Assembly: GCA_008330645.1 (NCBI GenBank)
Contig: VLTN01000069.1
Span: 62,001 to 126,000 of the forward strand
Origin: Cafeteria roenbergensis
Lineage: Eukaryota; Sar; Bigyra; Bicosoecida; Cafeteriaceae
Direction of reading: 5' to 3'
DNA: 64,000 nt
The position numbers were made by a program, and so were the translations under genes. Position 1 is the first letter of the stretch; each line of letters opens with the position of its first letter. Under the pieces are notes generated by a model that worked only from the letters and a program-made list of their open reading frames with translations, ran no database searches and was not told the origin of the DNA. This document shows, in pieces, positions 19,234 to 30,569 of the stretch.

Positions 19234-22200
19234 ATGAGCGACAGGGCAGCCGCTGGCCAGTCGTCCCCGCGCCACCAAGGCGCCTATCAAAGCGCGGCAT
19301 TGACTTGTCCAATCCATGGGGCGGTGGCGGGGGCGCCGATCGGGCGCTCGGGCTCCAGACTCCAGCTGCGCTCGCGCACGCGGGAGCAAGGCGTGCCGAA
19401 GCCAACCGCAAGCAATTCCATTCGCTCCCAAGGGCACCCAGCCGCCACGGTGCGGCCCTTGACTTGCAGGGAAGACTGGCACGGCACGGCTAGCCTACCT
19501 CGGTCAGCCGCCCCTCCCTCTCCGGCGGGGGCCAACTCGGGCGGGGTCGCTGCATGCGGCGGTTGCTGCCGCAAACTGACTAGAGCGTTTTCGCGTTCCT
19601 TGGCACTCGTGCGGCTCCGCAGGCTGGCCCCGCCGTCCGCGTTGGTTCTCGTTGCTCTCGTGGCGACACTTTGGGGCGAAGAGGCCATCGCCAGCTTTAC
19701 GGTGAGCAGTGCGGTGTCGTCCACAGCCGCGTTCACGACCATCGCGGAGCACGACAGCACCCTCTCTCGTCCCACGGACACGCCGTTTGGCGTCGACGAG
19801 GTTTTCGGGGCAAGCCCCTCGACCGATCCCGTCTATGGCGGCGTGGTGTCGTCCACAAGTGATGGCAAGGTCTTTTTCTACCGCAAGTCGAGCGCTTCGG
19901 GTGCAATCAACACCACTGGGGAGCTTGTGCACCGCAACCCGAGCAACCGCTTCGTGCCGGCTGCTGTCTGCGCCGGGGTTGTCGCCGTTGCGGAAAGCGC
20001 GAGACTGGCGCTCTTTGCCTTCAACGAGCAATCGTCGGCGTGGGAGCTGAAGCAGTCCATCGTGAATGCGTCGGGCAGCGAGATGTTCCCGCTGCAGCGA
20101 TTCAGCCGGCGGGTTGCATTCCACTGCGATGGGGCCAAAAGCTTCATTGCGGCAAGTTCAGGAGGCGGGCTTCGCGGAACCTCGGCGGAATTCACGTTCA
20201 AGCCGCGCATCTACGTTTTCAGAGTCAACGGGAGCTTCCCAGCCTTTGGACCTCCCGAAAACTTGAACCTCGACACTTTCTTGGTGCCACCTGCAGCCGT
20301 CAACGGCGCCAGCGACACCAAGCTTTTCGGCGAAGGTTATATTTACAACGCCGGTGCGAACTTCGACACGGACTTCCAAACCGGGCGCTCTGCGTTGGAG
20401 CGCATCGCAGTGACGGATGACCATGTTGTATCGCTGGCGGCCTATTTCCCAAACACGCTGTACTATGTCCAAGGCATGCCACTGTTCTTGTGGGACCTGC
20501 AGACCTCTGAGGGGAGCGGAGCCAAGCTTTGGACAACTCGAGGGGACAGGGCGTGCTCAAGCTCCTCGGCGAGATCTACGGCCAATGTTGGCCTCGCCGT
20601 TCATGCTCTGAAAGACAGCAGCGGATTTCCCATCGCACATGCGGTCATGGTCGCCTGCCCGGCCGAGTCCGGCAGCGCCCCGCAGCTTGAGGTTTTCGCC
20701 AAGTTCGAGACGACCGAGTGCGACACCGCCGTGTTCTCCCTTTCGAAGGCGCTCACTGTGTCCGCGGCAACCATCCCAGGCTTTCCTGGGTTTTCGGTCG
20801 TCGACTCCTTCACGAAGTTGCAGCAGAGACGTGGCTCGAATCTGCTGAATGATGCCCTCTTCAGCAACAACACTGCGCCTGGCGTCGCTGTGGTGCATGG
20901 ATCCCCCGTGCGCGGGCTGGTCTCCGAGACGTTTCGGATCGTGGTTGGCGACCCCGGATTCGACGATCCCTTTCAGAACGGCTTCCGAGACACAGGCCGG
21001 GCGTTCATCCTCGAGATTACGGGCGAGCTGTCGTTCATCACCTTCACAACGGAGTTCTCGGCCAAGTACGTGTCAGCGGTCGCCCCCACGACGTCGGAAC
21101 CGGGGGAAATGTTTGGCGCCTTGGCCGCTGCAGCAGTCACAGCTGATGGCGTGAACACCATCGTCATGCCAGCGCCGCGGCGTCCCGCTGCAGCGATGCG
21201 TGTAGCCTCGTTGGCACAGGCGTCTAACCAGGTCCTTGAAGCGCCAGGACCATTGGATGTTGGCTTCATGTCCCAGGCTCCGTATGTTCCGTTCCTCATC
21301 GGGTCTTCGCTGGACGCCACGGGCCGCTGGCTTGCGTCGACAGAAGGCGCCGACGTGGTGCTGTTCTCCAACGCCGACGCTGTGGATGGATTCGGGGCCA
21401 GCAACTCAACCACGCAGGGCGAAATTGCCACGCGGCACTCAAAGATCAGCCTGGGTGATCATCCGTTCCAGGACGGCCAGTGGCCATCCATGCTCAACCC
21501 GAATTTTGTATACAGGGGCACTCCCTTGGTTCGATTCCTGCCTGCCTCAGGCGCCGTTGATGCGCGGCCACGGCTTGTTGTTGTCGGCCCGAGAGCCCAG
21601 ACGCAAGCAGATTCCCCGCCAATCGCTTGGGAGCTTCGCGTCTTCGTTCCTTCGCTCAAGACGGGCGCGACTTCGGGACCCCGTCTTGATTTTGCCGACC
21701 CAGAGGACATTGAGTGGGTCTTGCAAGGTGGGGTGTTCGACCTGCCCAGCGGCTACAGCCCATGCTCTGCGCTTTACTCCCCCTGCGGCTCCGACACCGA
21801 CAATTGCTTTACGTTGGCGGACGACGTGTGCGCGAACCGGATCCAGGTCCTCGAGCTTCCCTCCAACGCATCCACTGGAGGCATTGCGGCCGACACGCTG
21901 AGCCGGCAGACGGCTGCGGGAGGTGCAGCGCGGAGCGTGCCGGTTCCCCCGCTTGAGGCGACTGCAGTGGCTGCTGGTGCTGGGCGGCCGTTGCCTGGGT
22001 GCGAGGACGGCGCAGCCCTTGCGCTTCCTGATGCCGCGGGCACGCCGTCCATCGTCCTGGTTTGCATCCACGGGTACCGCCAGCAGCCGGCCCAGGCAGG
22101 AGGAGCAGCAGCGAGCCTGCTCTCGGGGCTGGTCCCTGCTGGCCACAGCTCGACGTCGGCCCGGATTGTGCTCGGCCTGGCTTGCTCGAGAGTTGGGGTT

Positions 22201-25200
22201 GGGGGCTGCGTCAACACCGCGGCAAGGAACGGCACGACCCAAAGGACGGACTTGACGGCGGGAGTTCGCCTTGAGTCGGGAATCCTTGCTGGGGAGCTGT
22301 TCGTTGGAGCGAACAACGACGCAAACCGCCTCGAGCTGTTTCGCTTCAGCGAGGACAAAGGCAAGTTCGTCGAGGTTGCAATGGCCCCCGGGACCCAGCC
22401 CAGCCCCAAGACGGTCCACCCCGTCGCCTGCCACTTCAAGCAAGACCTCGCCTTCCTCAGTCATGCGGACGCCATCGTTGCCGGCACGGACGGCCAACGC
22501 CAGCTTGGTGTGTTCACCATCTCGCTTAATTCCCAGTCAGAAGTCTCGATCGCAGAGGGCTCCCCAGTCGAGCAGCCATCGGAGGTGGTGGACGAATGCA
22601 ATGCGGCAGTGTTCGGCAGCTCCATCATGGCTCCGCATTCCCTGGTGGCCCAGGAGGGCATTGTTGCGGTCATGACATCTGGGGCAGGGGGTCCTTCGTC
22701 GTGTTCCAAGGCCGACATCGTCCCAGGCCTCTCCGAGTTCCTGACTATCTATACGGTGGCAGCCAGCTCCCTCCGACGAGCTGCCATTCTGGACGACGGG
22801 AGGGATGCACTTGCAGCAACCACCGTGGCTTCAATGTCCAGAGAAGCTCAACTCGTCGCGGAAGGGTCTCCGGCCGCGCTGCGTGCCGCGGAGACGGTTC
22901 GGCCGGCTACCGTGCTTGTGCGTTCGTCCATGGACGAAGCCCGCCCAACGCAGCTCAGGTACCTGCTCACGTCCACCCTCGAAGGAATCGGGTCGGTCTC
23001 ACTGATGACTCATGACCCAGTCTCCGCACCCCTGGACGACACGGGGCTGCAAATGCGAACCGGTGCATGGGCCATGGCCAGGACCGGCCAGAGCCTCTTC
23101 AGCTGGAACATGGCGCACCGGGTTGCTTCCGGCACCGGCCCTGCCCGCCGCGAGGAGCTGTTTGGCGGCTCGCCTCAGTTCCCGCTGGAGCCTGTGGAGG
23201 TGCTCCGGGCAGGCTCGGGCGTGCCCCGTTTCTTCGTGCAAACTGCGGGCGGCATTGCGCAGTTGGACCGACGTGTCACTGCTGTCAGCCTCGCACCCAC
23301 CAGCTCAGACTCTTCGCGAGGCAGTCTGCTTGATCCGTTGAAGAGCCTTGAAACTGCTGTCCGGGTGGCCTGCGCGGAAACCCCGGCCATGTGCCAGCCA
23401 GTGGTGATCATTGGGAGAAAGCGGGGGGGCGGGAAAGCGGCGCAGTACTCGGCTGAGGCCGCTGCGACAAGCGTTGCGGCCTACGACGCTGCGCGGACCG
23501 CCGCCGGGGCCGAGGACCTCTTGGACTCGCAGACCATTCTCCTTTCGCTGAGCAGCCAATGGTCGGGGGCCAACGTGACGATCAAGGGCGCGGGCATGGA
23601 CGCAACCCGCCTTGTGTTGCACCCCACCGCGCTGGGGAGCGAGTCAGAGCAGCAGCCTCTGAGCGTTGGCGGGATCGTGCTGGAAGACCTGACGATCCAT
23701 GGAGGCGTCGGCATCCGCCCAAACGGGGCTCCAGGACTCAACGGGGGCGGAGTCATGACTGTCACCGGCTCCGCCGCAAAGCGATCGGCCTTGCGGCTGA
23801 GTCGCGTGCGGATGGTGGAGGGGCTCTCCGCCAGCGACGGGGGCGGCATTGCAGCGTCGTTTGCGGATGTGACCATCGTGGACTCGGTCTTGGCGAACCT
23901 GCGTGCCCAGCGAGCCGGAGGGGCAGTTTGGCTTGGCCTCAGCAGCACGGCTGTCGTTGTTCGGACAACAATGACCGGCTGCGTTGCCGAAGACCAGAGC
24001 GGGGGGGCAATGGCAGTGACGTCTGATTCGGTGGCTGTGATCGACCAAGGCCACTTTGCAGACTCGTCAGCAGGCAACTCTGGAGGTGCCCTTTCTGCCT
24101 CGGCTTCCAGCCTGTTCTTGCTGCGGTCGGAACTTCGTGGAAACGTTGCAGCGTCCTCTGGCGGCGCAGTCGAAGTGGCGTTCGGCCGCCTGGTGGGCTG
24201 GCAGACAGTGTTTGCGCTCAACAGCGCCAGCGGTGGCGATGGGGGAGCGGTGTCTCTCGCTCAGAGCTCTGGGCGGCCTGAGAAGACGTCGCGCCTGATT
24301 GATTGCTCCATGCTAAGCAACACGGCCGCGGCGGCCGGAGGCGCGCTTCGAGTGCAGACCAAGTCGACCATCGCCACTCTGCGATGCGGTTTCGCGTACA
24401 ACATCGCCGGCTCCGAAGGCGGTGCCGTTGCGGTGTATAGCTCAACCGCAAAGTGGACGGACGGAGGGTCTCGCATCCATGCCAACACTGCAGCGACGGC
24501 AGGAGGGGGAGCTGCTATCACGGCCAACGCGGCGGCCGAGGTGTGGGCCACCGAGTTCACAGGGAACACGGCTGCTCAGGGCGCCGGCCTTGCATGCTGG
24601 GGCAACTCGCACCTGCTCGGGGACTACGGCGCCAGAAGCGCGGATTTCCCGTACGCGGAGACTTCTGCCGAGCTCAGCCTGCGCACGGTGCAGTCAGTGT
24701 CGCAGCTGCCATCTGTCGAGCTGAGCGGCGGCATTGCCTCAACAGGGGCAGGGATTCACGCGTTGGCTTGCAACGGGACGCTTCAGCGGCCAGCGTTCAC
24801 GGGGAACACGGCCGGCGTTGGCGGCAGACGCCTCGCGGTCGCGTCAGCGTACGCACGCGCCGTCGGCCAAGCAGCAGACAAGCGCGCACGCGCTCGAGGA
24901 GCCGACCCGTCCCCGCTCTGGTCGGTGTACGAAGCCGCGGCAGCTGGCGTGGTGCCATCGTCTTCAGCGAACCCGCTGCAGCGGGTTGGCGCGGCCATCG
25001 GGAAGCCAGACGCATTCCAGACCGGCGTCGCAATTGAGTCTGTCTTTTCGCCCCAACTGCGGCTGGCAGGAATCCCAGCTGGTCAGGCTGATCCCGGGCT
25101 CCCCTCGACTGCAGAGGCAATGGACGCCAAGAGCGTCGGCATCCTCGTCTCTGATGTGAACATGGTGTCACAGCAGAGCCAGGGGGGTGCAGGGCTGTTC

Positions 25201-28200
25201 GCCAGCACCCTTCAGTCGAGCGATTCCCAGCTCACGCTGTCGTCTGCATCGTTCGCCAACAACTCCGCAGTCGGTGGCAGCGGTGGGTGCATCTTTGCTG
25301 CCGGCGTGGCGGACGATGACGATTGCGCGGCCTCGCCTTCGGTCTGCTACCTGGAACGAAAAGCTGCGGACAAGGGCGGCTACTTGCGGCTCTCTGAGTC
25401 GATCAGCCTCGGATCCTGCCTGGCTTCCCGCGGGCCTGCGGTGTACTGGGCGCATGTCCCGTTCGAAGGGGTCAGCGCAGTGGCAGCAGCGGGCGAGCTG
25501 TCGCTGATACCCACGTCCTCCACGACGCGCCTCTTGCAGTCGTCCACATCGCTCAGCGTCACAGCCCACGGAGTTGCCTACGTGGATGCAACGCTGGCGA
25601 CCACTGGCAGGACGGCAGCTGCCGGGCCGCTGGTGGAGACGGCGCCACTGATGCTCAGGACCCGTCAAGGCGGGTCGGTAGCCGCAAGCGTTCCACCAAG
25701 CGGGCAAATCGCAGGCACCACAACCGCCGTCATCGAGGTCGAAAAGGTTGACGCATACGGGTCACGAGGATTCAAGCCAGGGTTCACAGTCGTCGTCTCG
25801 GCGGCGCGCTCGGGAGGATCAGCACGGCTCACGGGCTTGACCTCGTTCCCTGCGGATCCGAACGACGGCATCGCACGAGTCAGCGGGGTCGGTCTGGAAG
25901 CAGCTGCCGGTGCAGTGGGAGTCACCGTCAAGCTGGGCCTGTCGTCAGCGCTCGGTCTGGCGGACCTGACGTTTCCCGTCGCAATCGCGTCGACTTGCGA
26001 GGGGCGGCAGCAGTTGTCGGCCGACCAAACACAGTGCTTGGCCTGCGGCGACTCGCAGTTCTCTGATGGGAAGGCCTGCTTCAGCTGCCAGGCTGGCACC
26101 GTCATCGACCACTCCTCGTCCGCTCCGCCCCAAGGCCAGTGCGTGGCGTGCAAGTCTGGCGAACAAGCGGAAAGCGGATCTTGCGTGCAGTGCACGCCTG
26201 GACGCTTTTCCAGCACTGCGACCGGCGGCGTTTGCCAGCTGTGCCCGACGGGGAGCGTCGCTCCGGCTCCCGGGGCAACGAACTGCACCGCCTGCCTCGC
26301 CGGCTCGACGTCGGGCGCGTCCCGGATCTCCTGCGTAGCGTGTCCTGCCGACGCCGTGGCCGCCGCTGGAAGCCCGACCGGCTGTCAGGCGTGCCTGCCC
26401 GGCCAGAGGCGGTCAGCAGACCTCACAGAGTGCCAGGACTGCCCGGCTGGCCAATTCAGCCCCAGTGGTCAAGTGTGTGAGGCGTGCGCTGCTGGGACAT
26501 TCGCGAGCGCAGCTCGCTCAAGCACCTGCACTCGCTGCGCCGAGGGCAGCAGCGCAGCGTCTCCCGGGCAGTCCGAGTGCAGCGAATGCCCCGCAGGATC
26601 GCGGAGCGCAGCGGATCGGACCTCATGTGTTCCCTGCAGTGTCAACTTTGTCGCTCGCCCTGGTTCGAGCACTTGCAGCCAGGTGAGGCGTATGCCTGCA
26701 TGCTGATTGCAATGCATGTGTGTGCGCGTGTGTGTCTGTGGATCGTTTGCTGCGCGCCGCTCGTCTGTGGCCCGCTCCCTCGCCCCTCGCAGCCCGCTCA
26801 AGGCCGTTTGCGCCACGGGGCACCCCGTTGTTGATTCCTCGCAGTGTGCGGCCGGGACAGTTGCAGGACCCTCCCGGTCCTTCTGCGTCGGATGCGACGC
26901 GGGCTTCGTGGCCAGCTCCACAGAGGCCAAGTGCGACCGCTGCCCGGAGGGCAGGTACTCCGGCGCGAATGCCTCCAGCTGCCTCGTGTGCGCTGCCGGG
27001 TCTGGGCCCAACGCGCGGCAGTCAGAATGTACAGCGTGCGCTCCAGGGACTGTGTCCACGAGCGGAGTCTGCACAGCCTGCCCAGTCGGTCGCTTTTCCA
27101 GCGGCACCGGTGGCACTTCCTGCTCTGCCTGCGCACAGGGCCGTTTCTCGGGCGACCTCGGCTCGGCAACGTGTGCTCAGTGCAAGGGAAACGCGATTGC
27201 AAGCGTGCCGGGCTCCACATCCTGTCAGGCTTGCGCGCCCGGCCAGATTCCAATCTCGTCGGGTGGCCACGAGAAGGCCGCATGCGGACAGTGTGCTCCG
27301 GGAACGCAGCCAGAGACGGACAGCGAGGGCACCCTGAGCTGCAAGACCTGCTCGCCCGGCTTCGTGTCCTCCGGATCTCTCTGTACGCAGTGCCCGCAGG
27401 GCACGCTTGCTCACCCAAACCGAACCCGGTGCATGGCGTGCACCAGCAGGGGTGTGAAGTGCACAGCGAGCGCCTTCTCTGTGGACGACGGGTTCTGGTG
27501 GACGCCAGGGTACCTGCAGACGGACATCGATGTCGATGGCAGCCCTTGGATGTACCTGCCGCCTGGAGCACCGATGCACACGTGCCCCACGACCAAGGCG
27601 TGCAACGTGACTCTGAATAACGTTCTCGCCAGAGCCAGGGCGGCAGCAGCGTCGCTTGCGCGGACGAACCAAACTCTGACAAGCCGGCGACAGGCCGTTG
27701 CCCAGCTGCTGCAAGCCAGCCTCGCCGAGACTGGAGGCGGCGTCTCCTGCTCCGAAGGACACGTAGGGCCCCGATGCGCTGTTTGCGACGCAGGCTACTC
27801 TCGTGTCAGTGGCAACAGCGACTGCGTGCCATGCCTTGACTCTGGGTACAACTGGGCAGTGGTAGCTGCCGGCCTCGTAATCGTTACCGGGTGAGCTGCC
27901 TGTGGTGCACGAGTCGTTCTGGCTGATTGAACCTGAGCTGCCCCGCCCCCATGGAAATATCGCAACGCTACCGCTGATGATTGGGTTGAATGTGTTCCAT
28001 CCTCGCTCGCAGTCTGGCATCTTTTCTGGTCAACAACACATACAAGAGCAACGTGAAGGGCAAGGCTGGATCCAACGTGACTCCCGGCCTGATCCGAATC
28101 ATCGCCAACTACCTCAAGATTCAGTCAACTCTGGGAGACTTCAGGGCCCGTGCCCCGGCAGTCATTATGGCCATCCGAAACGGTGCTTCCACGGTTTCAA

Positions 28201-30098
28201 GCGGCATCCCCCTCGACATCGGCCCCGTGGCCTGCGCGTTTGGCCTCAGCTTCGAGCGACAGCTGCTTGGCGCGGTGGCCATGCCTTTCGTCATCATTGT
28301 CGGCGTGTCGTTTTTGTGCGCTTTGCTGTTCCTAAGGGCCGCCTGCTGTCCTTGGGTGTGCAGGTGCCGGGGCCCGAGCATTCTCTCGCGGCTTCGCTCG
28401 CGGTGGTCTCAGCCTCCGGCACCAAGTCCTGCTGCGCTGGCATCAGGCACTGCAGTCAGAGCTCGTGCGACGTCGCCGCCCCCAGTCTCCCCAAGCGACA
28501 GCGGCAGCAACGCTGCCAAAGTGGAAGCGCTCATATCTCAGGCCGCCGAGTCTCGTCAGGCGGTTCCGCCAGAGTCGCGACCCCTCGTCGCTGGCAAGTA
28601 CTTGCAGTTCTGCCAGTCGGCAATCACGATCCTCTTCTTCCTCGTGTACTCGATGCTCGTCAAGCAAGTCTTCACTGCTTGGAGGCTCTACGACGAGCCG
28701 ATCGAGGACAAGTGGTATCTCGCTGCCGACTTTGGGGTCAGCACCGACTCGCCGGCGTACAGCCGCATCGTCATTGTGGCCGTCGTTGGTGTGGTCCTTT
28801 GGGTGGTCGGCATCCCAGCCCTGGCGGTGTGGTTGCTCTACCGTAACCGGCACCGGCTGCTCGACGACGACTTCGCAGCCTCCTTCGCGTTTCTGTATGC
28901 CGGTTACAACATTGGCACCGCCGGCCAGGTCAACGAAGCCGCAATCCAGCAAGCAAGGACCGTTGTGCGCAAGCTCAAGGACCTCACCGGTGAGGAGGAA
29001 CAAACGTCTCAGCCTCAAAGGCGCAGCATGCTTATTGGAAAGCGCCGCCCGGCTTCCTCAGCAGGCAAGAGCGTGGATCCTGCCCCGGCCACAACTCGAC
29101 CGACATCTCCGCGCGAGACGGACGACGATTCGGACACGGCTAGCGCGAGCGAGCGCAAAGGTGAGAGCGAAAGCGAAATCGTCTTGGCTACGTCTTCCGG
29201 GTCCCCCGCCCGAGCGACTCCACGTCAAGACCGCGACGCACAAGCCGAAGCCAAAAGCTCCAAGGCTTCCCGGGCTGCGCCAGGCGCCGCCTTGCCAAAG
29301 AGTGGTGGGGATGCACCCGCTACCGGCCCCCCAGATGCTAGCAAGCTTCGCTGGCCGCCATCCTCGCATGCCAGCTCCCTTGGCGCCAAGCACTCGCGAC
29401 ACAAGTCGCTGGCGATGTCGCGGGGAAAGAATGTCGCGTTCCTGGAGGACATTGTCGACCAATTTGAAACCACAGTCTCTGGCCAATCCCAGTCGTGGTG
29501 GTTTTGGGAGGTTGTGGTGCTGGCTCGACTGGTGGCGGTGACGATCGTCGCTATCTTCGTTGAGGACGTGTTCGTCCAGTCGTACTTGGCCCTCGGAATC
29601 GTCATCGCCTCGACCGTGGCGCAGCTCGCAGCGCAGCCCTACAGCGACTCCAGCCTCAACTTCGCTGAGACCATGGGCCTCCTGACCATCTTGGTCACGC
29701 AAATGGGATCCTTGCTGTGGGCTCTGGACACCACTGAACTGGCCAAGCTGGACGACGTGGCGGTCACGATTGTTCTCATCGTAGTGAATGTGGCCGTGCT
29801 CGTCGTGTTCGTCGTCATGCTCATCCTCTCCGTCTTGGGCGAACACCGAATCCTTCGCATTCCCGTTGTCGGCGAGCGCCTTGCGACGGCGTTTTTCCGA
29901 GAGCGCGACCTCCGCCGACAATTCCTCCTTGCTCGAAACCGCCGCCAGGCGGTGAACGAGGAGCACAAATCTTCAAACGCAATGGCTGCTGTGCAGGCCA
30001 AGGCCAGCCGTCAAGGGTCCTCAGCAGTGGCTATTTCGACACGAGCCTCGTCGCGTGCCAAGCCGGCAGCTTCGCCTCCGGGCTCGGCGACTCCTTGA
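19234..30098 (+). CDS. Giant receptor-like membrane protein: Pmp repeats, GCC2/GCC3 Cys-rich repeats, multi-pass C-terminus
   Basis: Three exons (19234-26682, 26803-27890, 28013-30098) give about 3,540 residues. A hydrophobic segment at ~19640-19690 (SALVLVALVATLW) may be a signal peptide or anchor. Beta-rich sequence follows to ~23.4 kb with FG-GAP-like fragments. From ~23.7 to 24.8 kb come Pmp-type repeats (GGAVWLG, GGAMAVT, GGALSAS, GGAVEVA, FTGNTA) predicting a beta-helix. From ~26.0 to 27.5 kb come GCC2/GCC3 (ephrin-receptor-like) Cys modules, split by intron 1. The C-terminal third has several membrane helices, FLYAGYNIG, and SWWFWEVVVLARL, a pattern I know from large protist membrane proteins of this type. 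About 180 charged Ser/Thr-rich residues separate those two motifs. Intron 2 (GTGAGC/cgcag) splits the first helix of the C-terminal set. Intron 1's acceptor (ctcaag at 26802) is chosen for frame and is less certain. The start is unsure: no ATG lies close to the hydrophobic segment. It likely senses an extracellular ligand or surface. Confidence 0.82.
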
Positions 30099-30569
30099 AT
30101 CTGTCGACAGCGCTTGCATGCTCCGCACACTTTCAGACCCGAGCATGGGCTGTCAGCAGGAGCGCGTTGCCGTGCTGTTCACCGACGCCAGTCGCAGCGA
30201 CTGCTTGACGGTCCGCCGCGCCCACGGACGAGACTAAGCCTGCTGCTGATGTTCAACTTGGTTGGCGCCGCAACGTTGTTTTTCAGAAGGCGAGACTGCG
30301 CTCGGCTCTGCCAGTCTCGGCAGAGCTGCCGTTGTCTTTTGCTCGTCGGTCAGTGATGCCCTCGACGAGGCAGCACGCCCTCTGCTCCAGCCCGTGTGTG
30401 CTCCCCTGCCGTCCCCCGAATCGGTTTTCGAGCGTGCTCCGTGTGGTGTGTGTGTGTGCAATCCTGATGCGGATTTCGCTTGCCCTGATTGGTCTGGGTT
30501 TCCTTGCCGCGATCCCCTACCAGATTGAGCCTTGGGGACCTTGCGACTCTGAAGCGATCACGATTGTCT
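30099..30569. other. Convergent intergenic region
   Basis: A 471-base gap between the 3' ends of the receptor-like gene (plus) and the CHAT-STAND giant gene (minus), with a short GT-repeat at about 30447-30461. It should contain both 3' UTRs. No gene or RNA was recognised. Confidence 0.5.

Noticed and set aside
19702-19707. GTGAGC donor-like site inside the receptor gene
   Set aside because: The frame continues through it with plausible protein, and no acceptor at a sensible distance keeps frame.
26786-26792. Stronger-looking cgcag acceptor for receptor intron 1
   Set aside because: Its use would shift frame and hit a stop soon after; the AG at 26801-26802 keeps the Cys-module frame.
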